64,000 nt of DNA from Nematostella vectensis (lineage: Eukaryota; Cnidaria; Anthozoa; Actiniaria; Edwardsiidae), in NCBI RefSeq assembly GCF_932526225.1, contig NC_064041.1:10584813-10648812 (forward strand), read 5' to 3'. Both the position numbers and the translations under genes were made by a program. The notes under the pieces are model-generated. The model was not told the origin of the DNA. It did not search any database and worked only from the letters and a program-made list of their open reading frames with translations. This document shows, one piece after another, positions 36,501-44,829 of the stretch (positions are counted from its first letter, which is position 1; every line of letters starts with the position of its first letter).

Positions 36501-38160
36501 GGGCGAATCTCAAGATGATTCAGAAAGAGTTCTTGGAACCGCTTGGTGAGGCAGTCGACCACACCCGGATGAACTATCGCAAAGAACTACACGATAAAGA
36601 GCATAACAAAGGCTCTACAGGTGAAGTTCACAGCTGCTATGGGAGTTATAGCATTCATAGAAATACATAGCCCTAAGTATTGCAACAGAAACATCGGCAA
36701 AGCCGTCTAGCAGGCCACGTAGGATTAGGGGGGGACACAATACAGAAACTAAGAAAATATTGGGGCACAGCCACGCCTCTACTGGTCATTTCCTTATAAT
36801 TTTTTGCCCCCCCCCCCCCCCCCCTCCCCGGCCCTGATAAGATAAATGCTGGTCAAGTTTCTTATAGTTAAATCCTACTCCTCAAAAAATACATAGCAAG
36901 GAAAGCTATGAGTAATTTAAATTAAGGTAATATCCTGTCGGCATTCGTTCGTCACGTATTCGGGCTCTCGGCGATGCGAAAACCTCTGAGACCTAAGGTG
37001 GCAATTATATTTACCTCCCCACAACTCTTTGCGACGCGCGCGTGAAACTGAGGCAAAGCGTCAAAATTGTAAACAAGGGCTAAGTTTGTTTTTATCCGCG
37101 TTATCACGCGCACGTCGCAAAGAGTTATGGGGTAGGTGAACTGGCCTGTTTTAGGTAACACTTCTATAATCGTGTTAATCGAGTAATGCCATTGTGAATA
37201 CACTAGTTTTGGCTTACGATTTTCTTATACATTTACATCTTTGTTTAACACAATGTTAACAAACTCTGACTTGATTTTTAAAAATTTGGTCAGACTTTCA
37301 GTTTTACAAGGATCCAGTCTGCGTAGCTGGCGGTTTTGTTGAGTTCCACAGCAGTTTTTATCCGCGAATACGCGCAACCGTTTTTAAGTGTAAGGGGCGC
37401 CCGGAAAAAAACCCTTTTTTTCTTGCCGAGCTCTCTCGCGCGGCCATCAAGAAGCTAGGAAAACAAACTACGAACGATTTCCCGTATTCGCCGATAAAAA
37501 AAAATACTCTGAAAATCAACAAAACCGCCAGCTACGCAGACTAACAAGTATCTAAAAATCAAATCTATTTCGTGTTCTATATTATGGAATTACAAATTTC
37601 TTGTTTTTACATCTTTTTAGAGAGGACACGAGAAGACAGTGAAATTAACTTTTCTGTCAACACCCCGGATGGAGAGTCGATCAGTATGATGCCACGTGAG
37701 CAGCAGTGCGAGGTAACCATGGTAACACATCGCCTTATGACATGCGCGGTGTTATATTTCTTAGGGTGGTGATGGTACTATTCGCCATTCTGACGTTGCG
37801 GGGGAGTTGATTGCTTCGAACGATGCCAATGAGATCTTGCGATTTTAGCTAACGAAGATAGCAAACTTGCTTTAATTCAATATCATATCAACATGTTTAT
37901 GACGCCATGTTGAATTGCGTCCCCTAAAATAGTCCCAGCATGCTGTTCGCTTATCGGCTCGACCCAATCCCCCGCGCAACGTAAGAGCGGCGTATACCAC
38001 TCGGCTTTAAGGGATTTTTTCATTCTTCCTTCAATTTATTTAAAAAAAAAGATGGATAGTAATATATATTTTCTCCTAGGCACTTAAATCTGGATTACAC
38101 GCTCTGGACATGATGGAATGCATTTTATCACACATCCGGGATATTACATCATCCAGGTGA
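12564..38160 (+). CDS. GLMN: Glomulin (FKBP-associated protein, cullin-RING ligase inhibitor), complete
   Basis: Glomulin is a HEAT-like helical protein that binds the RING domain of RBX1 and blocks E2 recruitment to cullin-RING ligases. Nineteen exons: 12564-12623, 14121-14228, 14914-15012, 15090-15189, 16034-16215, 16889-16944, 17192-17312, 19090-19204, 27540-27630, 31535-31565, 32503-32592, 33396-33437, 33883-33941, 34516-34600, 35025-35140, 35864-35921, 36491-36620, 37621-37712, 38080-38160. The total is 1716 nt (571 aa; human is about 594), and all phases agree. Landmarks matching recalled human glomulin: CNPKEVCLGVVE (exon 4), LVFVEEMPCGHIP (exon 9), ELMNVMTLC (exon 12), RCLLSDCAHAGV (exon 14), DKWFMGSQLISLM (exon 15), VMSALNCLRF (exon 16). 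The start ATG lies in AACATGGCG. The donor after exon 3 (GTTTTG) is weak. Intron 8 hosts a second gene, and several other introns are dominated by tandem repeats. Polyadenylation signals are possible near 38600 and 38632. Confidence 0.95.
13090..13894. mobile_element. Foldback/TIR transposon remnant (about 805 bp)
   Basis: About 81-bp inverted repeats at 13090-13170 and 13814-13894, starting TTCCCTGCTAGCAG and ending with the complement. The arms differ at only a few positions. The interior carries a minus-strand zinc-knuckle-like coding remnant (13392-13610). It lies in glomulin intron 1. Confidence 0.82.
13392..13610 (-). pseudogene. Frameshifted zinc-finger-like coding remnant inside the foldback element
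   Basis: On the minus strand one frame reads a CLVCGINFK pair of cysteines. After a one-base shift near 13500 a second frame reads RRICKTCKRKIDSFVKRE, giving a second Cys pair. Such CxxC...CxxC modules occur in cnidarian transposon-linked proteins (recalled loosely). Its position between the inverted repeats suggests it is the eroded cargo of that element. The frame break argues against function. Confidence 0.4.
15737..15860 (+). repeat. Dispersed G-run repeat family (copy 1)
   Basis: A GGGAGGGGGGG run is followed by GGATATTAAGAAAACTAGGG and GGCACAGCCAAGACCATACT. Related copies lie at about 21781-21915, 36700-36835, 41895-42020 and 51975-52200. No inverted ends were found. Confidence 0.5.
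17570..18215. repeat. Large imperfect palindrome with an internal direct copy
   Basis: A ~200-bp block (about 17570-17775, including GACTAAATGCCC and TTGAGCTTTGTTGTTGG) recurs inverted at about 17985-18215. Part of it recurs a third time in direct orientation at about 17830-17985. Arms are diverged by visible substitutions. It lies in glomulin intron 7 and could be an old foldback element. No coding frame runs through all copies. Confidence 0.75.
18707..18924 (+). mobile_element. MITE, TTAA-flanked family (copy 4, 3'-truncated)
   Basis: Begins TTAAAGGGGCATTGTCACCA, continues with the family blocks (AACAATCTCAGATTATTTTA, AGTTTCTTTGAGG) and stops after GTTGATGTTTCCGATG without the right inverted repeat. 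It lies about 165 bp before a glomulin exon. Confidence 0.78.
19791..25360 (+). CDS. TRIM-type RING/B-box/coiled-coil protein with C-terminal GLEBS (Rae1-binding) motif
   Basis: Predicted E3 ubiquitin ligase nested, same strand, in glomulin intron 8. Exons: 19791-20691, 20798-20869, 20980-21011, 24050-24157, 25184-25360; 1290 nt, 429 aa, all GT-AG and in phase. Residues ~16-61 form a C3HC4 RING (CSICGD, CLHHYCAKC, CPEC). Residues ~97-132 form a B-box-like zinc module (CDNC, CYDC, CKTC, H/H). Residues ~145-265 are helical and charged, a likely coiled coil. Exons 4-5 encode DQMVINGVTTNI and, across the junction, EYENISFEELRLDDYQLGR. This closely matches the Nup98 GLEBS segment that docks on the Rae1/Gle2 beta-propeller, including the Glu-Glu pair. 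GLEBS is otherwise known to me in Nup98, Bub1, BubR1 and BuGZ. Exons 4-5 are phase 0 and end in a stop, so they do not fit glomulin (phase 1 at this intron). Ubiquitin ligase activity and Rae1 binding are inference. The assignment of exons 4-5 to this transcript rests on phase and strand only. Confidence 0.85.
21537..21721 (+). pseudogene. Duplicated fragment of the TRIM B-box exon inside its own intron
   Basis: About 21590-21683 repeats exon-1 sequence at about 20047-20140 (CTGAGCACGAGTGAAAGCGG through CGAGTGCCTTGT) with a handful of changes. One change replaces a cysteine codon (GATTGCGAG to GATTACGAG). The fragment is flanked on both sides by near-identical copies of CTTGTCTGTGATTTTTATTT and TTTTGTCTTCCAAA. 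There are no usable splice sites, so it is a dead partial copy. Confidence 0.85.
21781..21915 (+). repeat. Dispersed G-run repeat family (copy 2)
   Basis: GGGGGAAGGGGGGGGAGCAC is followed by ACACAGAAACATTAAGGAAA, then GGCACAGCCAAGCCAATACT and TTTCCTGATATC. It matches copies at 36700-36835 and 41895-42020. It lies in intron 3 of the TRIM-GLEBS gene. Confidence 0.6.
22031..23720. mobile_element. Composite 1.7-kb TIR element
   Basis: Inverted arms of about 90 bp at 22031-22122 and 23629-23720 share GGAGATTCGGGATTCCTGTG and GGAGAGCCGGCAGCAAGACC. The interior shows no long open frame, so it is non-autonomous. A second inverted-repeat element (22959-23564) is nested within. It sits in TRIM-GLEBS intron 3. 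Confidence 0.75.
22959..23564. mobile_element. Nested 606-bp TIR element rich in CGTAAT motifs
   Basis: Perfect 19-bp inverted ends GGGCTTCTGGAATTACGCG (22959-22977 and complement at 23546-23564). The interior repeats CGCGTAAT or CGTAATTT many times near both ends, as subterminal repeats do in transposons. No target duplication was clear. Non-coding. Confidence 0.78.
23757..24010 (+). mobile_element. MITE, TTAA-flanked family (copy 5, intact)
   Basis: TTAA at both ends, with inverted repeats of about 28 bp starting AGCCGCATTGTCACCAGTTT and ending with the complement. Length 254 bp. TTAA targeting recalls piggyBac-type elements, but TA targeting with a longer repeat cannot be excluded. It ends about 40 bp before the first GLEBS exon. 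Confidence 0.88.
24390..24660. mobile_element. Small TIR element (about 270 bp)
   Basis: Left end about 24390-24424 (ACACCTATTTCAAATAAGGT) is inverted at about 24625-24660 (ACCTTAATCGAAATAGGTGT). A solo end of the same family sits at about 15022-15047 in glomulin intron 3. It lies between the two GLEBS exons and is non-coding. Confidence 0.68.
24857..25135 (-). repeat. Dispersed repeat, copy 1
   Basis: In reverse complement this matches 38676-38945 with clear divergence. Shared blocks include CGCCGCCATTTTATGCTCC, CTCAATGGCG, TAACATATCAGACTC and the region around AACCGCTGTATTTTCAATGA. It is probably an old transposon fragment. Confidence 0.6.
25361..27539 (+). other. 3' part of glomulin intron 8, downstream of the nested gene
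   Basis: AT-rich; possible polyadenylation signals for the nested gene lie near 26056-26075 (AAATAAAAATAATAAAATAC). A GATTTCTTAAATAAAAATGA block near 26760, preceded by GCGTTCCCAGGATTGGCCGA, is related to sequences near 51280-51400 and 62845-62960. No exon was recognised. Confidence 0.5.
27700..28080 (+). repeat. Degenerate GAT/GGTGAT-rich low-complexity tract
   Basis: Imperfect trinucleotide and hexanucleotide repetition (TGATGATGG, GGTGGTGATGATAATGG) across about 380 bp in glomulin intron 9. Reverse-strand frames encode a spurious His/Tyr-rich peptide. The remaining sequence to 28989 shows nothing recognisable. Confidence 0.75.
28990..31300 (+). repeat. 33-bp minisatellite, about 70 units
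   Basis: Units of 33 bp built from GATAGATCAGTCCTTGTGTC then GATGTTAGCAAAG, with recurrent variants (GATCGG/GAACAG, GTCGGTGTTAG). Because 33 is a multiple of three, frames stay open on both strands (up to more than 550 codons), but the peptides are perfect period-11 repeats with no other sequence. It lies in glomulin intron 9, about 240 bp before the 31-nt exon. Confidence 0.95.
31566..32502 (+). other. Glomulin intron 10, no feature seen
   Basis: Unique-looking sequence between two glomulin exons; no repeat array, RNA gene or extra exon recognised. Confidence 0.5.
32640..33370 (+). repeat. About 70-bp minisatellite filling glomulin intron 11
   Basis: Roughly ten units of about 70 bp; the central six are similar (CACCTTAGATGTACTGCACT, GGCTTATCGTC, TAAATACTTACCGTCATC) and the outer ones decayed. 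The array starts about 50 bp after one exon and stops about 25 bp before the next acceptor. Read on the minus strand, TACTTACCG gives CGGTAAGTA, a near-consensus 5' splice site, once per unit. Confidence 0.9.
33446..33770 (+). repeat. 21-bp minisatellite in glomulin intron 12
   Basis: About 15 units of CTGGATCATAAGGATCAGCG plus C, starting eight bases after the donor at 33438. The first unit is diverged (CTGGATCATATAAGACCAGC). Confidence 0.93.
34135..34400 (+). repeat. About 127-bp tandem duplication in glomulin intron 13
   Basis: TTTAAGTAGAGAAGGGCTGT, GTAAGAAGTGACCCACTTTT and CGGTCGAGGGTGGGGGATA occur twice in full with a third partial copy. The sequence belongs to a dispersed family also seen near 26760. 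Confidence 0.8.
35091..35625 (+). repeat. About 98-bp array derived from a glomulin exon end, with acceptor and donor in each unit
   Basis: The last ~50 nt of the glomulin exon ending at 35140 (LPPGAGREADLVPETE), its donor GTAGAC and ~45 nt of intron are repeated about five times. Each unit contains CATCTTCCCCCAG, an acceptor-like site, then a G-rich block, then GAGACTGAAAG|GTAGAC. Each is therefore flanked like a ~50-nt exon. The last unit has lost the donor (CACTGAAAGATG). The exon portion matches conserved glomulin residues, so the exon is the parent. Confidence 0.93.
36114..36425 (+). repeat. About 120-bp tandem repeat in glomulin intron 16
   Basis: Three units with AATGGCTTCGTCAATGTGTC, GGGTACACGTCGGTGCTTCG and GTGCGAGAAGCTGGGT, with moderate divergence. 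No coding interpretation. Confidence 0.85.
36700..36835 (+). repeat. Dispersed G-run repeat family (copy 3)
   Basis: GGGGGGGACACAATACAGAA, then GGGGCACAGCCACGCCTCTA and GTCATTTCCTTATAATTTTT, ending in a long C run. Same family as 21781-21915. It lies in glomulin intron 17. Confidence 0.6.
37013..37137. mobile_element. 125-bp palindromic MITE
   Basis: About 33-bp inverted arms: ACTCTTTGCGACGCGCGCGT on the left and ACGCGCACGTCGCAAAGAGT on the right, with outer ends ACCTCCCC and GGGTAGGT. It could form a strong hairpin RNA if transcribed. It lies in glomulin intron 17. Confidence 0.78.
37315..37543. mobile_element. 229-bp TIR element with 9-bp target duplication (Mutator-like)
   Basis: Inverted ends AGTCTGCGTAGCTGGCGGTT (left) and AACCGCCAGCTACGCAGACT (right). 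Flanks ACAAGGATC (37306-37314) and ACAAGTATC (37544-37552) look like a 9-bp target duplication with one change, as in Mutator-like elements. Non-coding. It ends about 75 bp before a glomulin exon. Confidence 0.72.
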
Positions 38161-38560
38161 AATCAACAATTTCCAGGAGTACCAGCTGAAAAAAAAAACG
38201 TTATCCAGGTGTCATCGGTTACTCATATTTTCAAGGCGTCATTGATGACTTCCAGTAGTACACCCTTGACGTCACTTTACACGGTGACATATAATGACCT
38301 CCAGTAGTATTTCCTGGACGTGACTTGACCTAATGATGACTCACGGTAGTACATCCAGGACATCAGAATATCAAGATGACATTGGTTACTTCCCTTTGTG
38401 CATACGAGAAACAATTTAATCCAAGTGTCATTAAAAGCCTCCTAGTCTATATGTGGGAAATCGCATTCTCAAGTTGACATTGAGGATTTACGGTATTAAC
38501 CCGGGACATCCCTTATTACGCTGACAATGATGGCCCTCCTCTTTGTGGTATTGCGTTGTC
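38150..38560 (+). repeat. Degenerate 50-60 bp repeats starting at the glomulin stop
   Basis: Loose recurrences of ATCCAGGTG, TTCCAGTAGTACA, TGACATTGGTTACTTCC and GGACGTGACTT from the last codons (ACATCATCCAGGTGA) through about 400 bp of presumed 3' UTR. Divergence is high and unit borders are uncertain. Confidence 0.5.
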
Positions 38561-38675
38561 GAAATGTATTTATTTTACGCATTTTTCACAAACTACAGTA
38601 AATAAAAACAAAAGACAATACAATACAGAAATAAAGAGAAATGGACTTAAAGAATGTCGATTACCCACTCTTGGT

Positions 38676-38945
38676 CATTGTTCATCATTGATAATACAGC
38701 GGTTAATTCGCAAGGAAACTTCAAAATAACGATCTGTGAGTCTGATATGTTATTGACGATATTTGATTGAAAATCAATTGGTTACTCACTTGAATTGGCC
38801 GATGGAAATGGATTATTTGTGTGACTCGCCATTGAGCGGGAGCATAAAAATGGCGGCGTGGTTAAGAGGGTGCAACGAAACACTGGGTCCGATGCGTGTT
38901 TCAGCCGTTAGGACAATTCAAATAACTTATTGATAGACATTACTA
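38676..38945 (+). repeat. Dispersed repeat, copy 2
   Basis: Plus-orientation relative of 24857-25135, including GAGCATAAAAATGGCGGCGT and CGATCTGTGAGTCTGATATG. It lies downstream of glomulin. Confidence 0.6.
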
Positions 38946-41785
38946 CAACCATTCTGTGACATGCACATTTGAGTCCACGTACAGAGACGTCAAATGTCAT
39001 ATGTTGAAAGAAAATATCTTTGTCCTAAAACTGGTTTAAAGGGACATCTGAATTCTCTTTTTTTTTCTGTCATTTTTTAAAATTTTCATAGATTATTTTT
39101 GAGTACACCTTTAGTCCTAGAAAGATACATTTTAACAAAGCTTTTATACTATACAAAAATTCCTTCAATTGCTCTGCAAAAAGGCTACATTTATTCTGAT
39201 TTATTTAAGAGATTGTCACTAGAGATTCTTGCCGGATTAACATTTAAATTTGCATTGGCGCTTATTTGTTATAAGATGGTTGACAAAAGAATATTTCGGC
39301 AAAGCAGTGCATGTTGTTTATTGTTTATTTAAAAGGCAAAGACATATGATGTTTTGCTCACTGGGATGTCTGATATTATAAAGAGAAACATTTTGGTGTA
39401 ATTAGTAATGAGTGAGCGTTCTTCAAGCAATCACTGTTACTAAAATACGACAAGAGATTGGCAATTTGTAAAGCTATTAACATTTTATAAGGCTTCTACC
39501 ACTATTACACATATGAAATAGCGGTAAGGTTGACACAACAGAGCACGGCTCCAACTCAAGTGTAACCTCGGTTAGTAAGCACTGTCACTGGGGGTGGTCA
39601 CTGCCAGAGGGTTTATTGCGTCCCCAGTGTAGCTAATCACTTAGCTTTCAAATACGAAGTTCTTCTGTTATGGAATTCAGTACATGCAATACTCTTGGGG
39701 CACGTGTACCTAAGATTATGCAAATCTAGCGTATAAATTAAGTGTTGAATAAATATCTATAAAACAAAGTAGAACTCTGATTTGTGAGGCGGAAAACACA
39801 ACATCTTCATAGGAATAGATACAGTACTGTCATTTAAGCGTCAAGATATTTCAGCCATGTCTTAGTCAAACGGCACGCCTTTACCAGTAAACAGTACATA
39901 CACCTTTCCTTTTTTTTCTTAAATGTATTTTGATGTAGAATTTTCAAATAAAGTTTCTTTTAAAAAAAGCCGATGATTGGCTCTATTTTATAGCGAAAAC
40001 CACAAAATAATGTCTTTCGCATTACGATTACCTGGTAAATTAACCTAATTTTCGAGTGAGCGTTCGCGTTTATGAGACACTACCAATAGTTACCCCCTAA
40101 TGTTAGATATGAACTGCGGACAATTTTTTGTTAGTCAAAATTACAATTGTAGATTTATCTTCCTGTTCTTATTACCTTTACTTAAACCATTTTCTGGAAA
40201 AACACCTGTCTTAGTTTGCGCTTCTTTTTCAGCAGAACAAAAGGCAGGAACTTACTCATCTCAAATGGGATGTGATGCTTAGTCGTGCATTTCATCAACC
40301 ACCCTGCAGTGGTTTCAGCTAATCTAAGGGTCAAAAAACTTGTTTCGACGAACCTTTAAGGAGAAGTTTGATAATTTTAACAAGTTTTCGAAAACGCTTT
40401 CGTTCTAAGAGTCGGTAAGTTGAAAACTGAAAATCTCATTTGTCCGTTTATTTTCTTGTAGTGCAGAACATAGGGCAGCACAATCGAAATTTTATTATAC
40501 TGGCGTACAAACATAATATGCTGAAGTTTTGGGTTAGGCCCTAAACAATTGCAAGAAGCAATTTAAATGAAATAACAGCGACCTTACTTTCTTGTGTTTA
40601 GTTCACATTCCGTACTGACAGGCTCTTTGAATACCGTGTTTAGAGATGCTGTGATGCTTTTTGTCAACATTTTTTTTGTCATGTTCTTCAAGTTTGCCTT
40701 TCCAATCTGTTTTGTCCCAAATAGAAACAAGAGACCTATTTTCGTGTAAAATGTAATAATACATTTTAAAAGACATGATCTGCTCTCCATCTATCCACCT
40801 AAATTCGCCGATTTAATAAGCTACGTTTGTGCTGAATTTGTAAAATGCAATTCTCACCTAAAACCGTTTAAACAATACGTTGGCTCTATGCTTCCTAGTA
40901 AGATGTTTTTTTCTCACTTCAAGGTATTTGCCCAGGCTAAAAAGGAGTTTTATTTTAATATCTTCAACATAGTTCTAATAAAGTTGTGTTTTTTTTTCAA
41001 AGAAAGATTAAAAATCTATAAGAGCTGCTGCATCAAAAATATGCAGAGAAAATGTCATGATTGACAGCTTGAATTATGTCCGAATCCCTTATTTTTTTTT
41101 TCTTTATTTTTTCATTTAAAGGCGATTGGAGACAAAGAAAGTAACAAAAACTAGTGGAAATGAGTCAGTAGTGAAAGTGGATAATATCTGGGGCAGTGCA
41201 TCGTAAAAGCATAGCTTCTAAATATTTGATGTATTTTTTTATTTTCTAAAAGCGTTTCATTAATGCAGAATAGGAAATATTAAATATAAATCATATAAGT
41301 CATCCTTGGAAGAATTATTACAACTAGAACATTATTTTAAAGCAAACATAATGCAACGAAACAAGAACATTTCAGATAGTGCGACGCGCGCTACCGTGGC
41401 CACAAATACATAGCCAATTAGCCAGCGAGAATCGAAGTTTTAATTGACACATATTTATTTCGCCCAACTAGGAGGATTGTGTTATGTGCACTTTATTCAG
41501 CATTTCCTGCACGCGCTGGTTGACTAGTGATGCTCTTGTCAATCAGATTCAACGTTTCTTGCATCCTCATTGTCTCATTGATTTTTTTCTAACAAAAATG
41601 GCCACGATAGCGCGCGTCGCGCTGTTTTTTTTTTCTTTTTTTTTTCTAATTAAAAAAAGCACGACATAGCTTGGGTACTCCTAGTGTTACCACTTATACC
41701 CAGTATTAGTTTTAATTGAACACCGCTTTTCGCATGGTCCTGGAGAATAGCTGAGAAGAATCCAAGCGTATTTTCAATACCATCG
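38946..41785. other. Gene-poor intergenic region
   Basis: Between the glomulin 3' flank and the duplicated receptor block. Open frames here are short with no recognisable domain. There are T-rich tracts near 41090, 41100-41115 and 41625-41645. I see no RNA gene or array. Confidence 0.55.
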
Positions 41786-41894
41786 CACAACATTCATGAA
41801 AAGCATTTGTTTTCCGCAAACAAAAAAAAGTATTGAGGGTAATTGTTTAAATATTGCTGTCTGTCAATGATATGCTTTTTTATGTCCAGAGCTG

Positions 41895-42020
41895 TATTAG
41901 GCCTCAAAGAAGGGGGGGGGGGGGGGTGGGGCGATACAAACATTAAGGAAATATGAGGTGTAAACCCACTTCTGCTCATATCCTTATTATATTCTTAAAT
42001 ATTGTGGGGGGGGGGGGGGG
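41895..42020 (+). repeat. Dispersed G-run repeat family (copy 4)
   Basis: A G run, then GATACAAACATTAAGGAAAT, ACCCACTTCTGCTCATATCC and a second G run. In unit B the corresponding segment (about 51975-52200) is itself tandemly duplicated. Confidence 0.6.
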
Positions 42021-42895
42021 GCGTGAATTTCATATTGGTCATATAAATATGAAAACATTATCGTATACATTATTTAATTCGTCAATTGTTTTGTCGTACA
42101 TGAAACCCTGCACTTTTACAAAAATATTCCATCAATCGGCCGACCTGCAAAATGAGCATTTTCATTTAATGTTACAAAAGCCGAAACAAAACAGATCACT
42201 CAAACTGTGTCTTCACCAAACCGAAACAAAACTACTTCAGCTGTGTTCCTAATGAGCCGGAAAATAACGACTTACTTCAGCTGTTCTCTCAACTAACCGA
42301 AAAACATAAGCAAATGGTAATAACTGTACCTGAACACAGGCGATAGTAGGTAATCAGGTACTAAAGGCGGTGGATTGGCAATATTAGGAAATTCGAATCT
42401 TTTCAATCGAATAAAATCGAATAAAATTTTAAGTTAAAATAACTAATCGTAATGCTGGCTTAACTAATATTTCCGCTTAGTAATAGTCTATTTTTGCATC
42501 TATTATGATTACCGATCGATCGAATCGAAACACTTTGTTCGATGGTCGAACCAATGGCAACGTTTAAAATTCGATTGGGTTTTGTTCGAATTCGTTGATT
42601 AGTCCAGGTACACGTTTTTCTTCCATTTCTACCTTGAAACAAAAACTACAGCACAATATTTCCCCTTCCCCTTTCCCCGAATTCGTTGTTGTTATCTAAA
42701 TTGAAAACACAATGGTGCTTATTCTTATCTAGTTCGTCAACATTTCATTTGTCTCTGTTTGCACGTTTTCTAGAAACTCGGCACAGGATTGCACTATCGC
42801 AAAGTTTTGTCTTGAATGGCCTAATCAAACATTCCACGATAACTTTCCTCTATTCCAATAACACTTTGCTTTTTCCTTAGGTGTAGGAAATAATC

Positions 42896-43867
42896 ATGTC
42901 TGGACTACCCATAGTATCCAGCACCGTTATCTATCTGTCCGGGATCATGGCCATCGTGCTGTCTGTCTCCACGACCATCATCAACACGAGTCTTCTTTTT
43001 GTCATTGTAAAGGACCCGCTCAAGTGCCTTCGAAAGCCGTCCACTGGTTTTATCACCTCCCTCGCTTTAACAAACCTCGCGTTTGGACTCGTGACTGATA
43101 CGACATACGCCATGGCGCTATTTGAAGGCCTTGGCTCGGGCTACGTGAACATGGATCTCAAAACCATTCAAACGGCTTCGGGATTCTTCACATTTACAAG
43201 CGTCGTGGTCGTTATCGTCGCATTGACCGTGGAATGCCTTCTGGGCACACTTTTCCCCATTTTTCATCGCAATTGCATCACGTTTAAATCGTCGATTTTG
43301 GTGTCGTGCGGTGTTTGGGCATACGCCCTTCTATTCACCATGATGCAATTTGCGGATATCAACTTTGAAGTCTACGAGTTGTTGGACACACATCTTCACC
43401 ACACCGTGCCATTTGGTGCAATACTGCTGTGCTATCTGTTCATCTATCGCGGACTCAGGAAGCGAACGCGCGCATGCGCTCCAAAGAACGCGTCGAATCA
43501 GCAGACCGAGGCAGGAGAACTGAAATTCCATAAGCAACTGTTACTGACTGTGATTCTGGTCGGTTTGTTATTGTTCCTAACCTTAGTTCCATTCCAGGTG
43601 ACTCTCACAATGATGAAGCGGTGTTTAACGTGTGATATCAACAAACTTTATGCTTCTTTTTTGGTTTCATTGAATTTTATGTACACAAATCCTGCTTTGA
43701 ATACTCTGCTTTACGCCTGGCGTACAAGACCTTTTAGGAGGTCGTTCAGAGCGATGTTTTGCAGGGGTCGGGATCTTGATTTACGACACTCGAAGCTCAT
43801 GGCCTCTCAGCGGAGCACTTCCGGTGGAGGATTTAGCAAGCCGGGAAAAACTGGGAACGAGCATTGA
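42896..43867 (+). CDS. Class A (rhodopsin-like) GPCR with degenerate microswitches, copy A
   Basis: Single-exon 323-aa seven-helix protein, predicted plasma-membrane receptor; ligand unknown. Seven hydrophobic segments are visible from residue ~10 to ~275. The C-terminal NPALNTLLYAWR (265-276) is the NPxxY region, followed by an Arg-rich helix-8-like stretch. Trp141 fits the TM4 marker. Other hallmarks are altered: TM2 has LALTNLAFG where an Asp is usual, the DRY position at the end of TM3 reads VEC (112-114) with no Arg, and TM6 has LTLVPF without the usual Trp. The TM3 disulfide Cys is not evident. The sequence TTTTTCCTTAG at 42870-42880 may be the acceptor of a 5'-UTR intron. The start codon is chosen because it precedes TM1 closely. 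It differs from copy B by one residue (Gly207 here). Convergent with the Methuselah-like gene at 45174-48254. Confidence 0.88.
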   Translation: MSGLPIVSSTVIYLSGIMAIVLSVSTTIINTSLLFVIVKDPLKCLRKPSTGFITSLALTNLAFGLVTDTTYAMALFEGLGSGYVNMDLKTIQTASGFFTFTSVVVVIVALTVECLLGTLFPIFHRNCITFKSSILVSCGVWAYALLFTMMQFADINFEVYELLDTHLHHTVPFGAILLCYLFIYRGLRKRTRACAPKNASNQQTEAGELKFHKQLLLTVILVGLLLFLTLVPFQVTLTMMKRCLTCDINKLYASFLVSLNFMYTNPALNTLLYAWRTRPFRRSFRAMFCRGRDLDLRHSKLMASQRSTSGGGFSKPGKTGNEH

Positions 43868-44086
43868 GGTTTTTGGTAGGGGTGGGGGCTGACTAAGGGC
43901 TTAACTCACCCTTAGCATAGAGTAACCAACAGCCCAAATGCAACACGAAAGCACACAGATTCCAACGGATAAATCACAGATTTCGTTTATAGTAATTCAC
44001 AGCAGAGCGTTGCAGTGTGCGTTTTGAAATCGGTTTTACTAATGGGAAGAGATTCTATAAGTACTCATCAATATCAGCATGTTTTT

Positions 44087-44092
44087 AATAAA
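44087..44092 (+). terminator. Possible polyadenylation signal of GPCR copy A
   Basis: AATAAA about 220 bp after the stop codon in an AT-rich context; the same motif is kept in unit B at the homologous place. Confidence 0.45.
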
Positions 44093-44778
44093 TTTCATGT
44101 AATCACTATTAGTGTATAAAGGAAAAAGGGCAAAACCCAATATATCAACAACAGGGGAAATGTCGATGTTATTTATATGTAATCGCTTTAAATATTGTGC
44201 ATACCATAAAATAACTTATATGTGTCAAATGGTTATAATATATTTATGGTAACTGGTCAACCAGAAAAAGAGAAGAAATTCGGTTGAGAGCAAAGCCCAA
44301 TAAGCGAAAAAACATTTATGCTTGAGAAACATTATGTAATCACTTTAAGTTGTGTACATTCGAAATCAAACTTATTTGTATTAAATGTTTGAAACATATT
44401 TCATGTTGTCATTTTTTAAATTCCTCTTTTCATTCCCGCCTTGTGTACGAATTTGACCATCTTGTAAATCCTATGTTAAATTGTGTCTTGTTGCCTTTTG
44501 CTCGACTGTCAGCTTTATATTTGTTTTCATGGTCTTTTTCCCCTATCCAGCCGTCCCTATGTCAGAAATTTGTTTCGTTACTATTCCTTTGAACTTGAAG
44601 AGGATCTAGTATTCGTCGAAAGAGAGGGCGTGGCACTTGGGCAGCTTTTTCCCCTTCAATAATATTGAAGCCAAAATATTTCAATCCGCAATGCAACTGT
44701 ACAACTTTAAATCTGTCTTTATGTCCTTTTTTTATTCCCTAGTCTTGTCGGTCCTCAATATTTGTCAATAACTCTATC

Positions 44779-44784
44779 TTTATT
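44779..44784 (-). terminator. Possible polyadenylation signal of the Methuselah-like receptor, copy A
   Basis: AATAAA on the minus strand about 390 bp beyond the stop codon and just past the minisatellite; also present in unit B. Confidence 0.35.
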
Positions 44785-44829
44785 TGACTGTTGGCTTTAG
44801 TCTGTTTTGCCCAAACTTTCCAGTCATCC

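Noticed and set aside
12564-38160. Two separate genes on either side of the nested gene
   Set aside because: Phases match across the 8.3-kb intron, the joined 571-aa product follows recalled glomulin from end to end, and neither half has its own start or stop at the gap.
40584-40790. 68-codon minus-strand frame in the intergenic region
   Set aside because: No recognisable motif, no splice context and AT-rich composition like its surroundings.
42686-42880. Small open frame upstream of the class A-like GPCR (and its unit B copy at 52852)
   Set aside because: No domain; it probably lies in a 5' UTR or upstream intron ending at the TTCCTTAG/TTCCTCAG acceptor.
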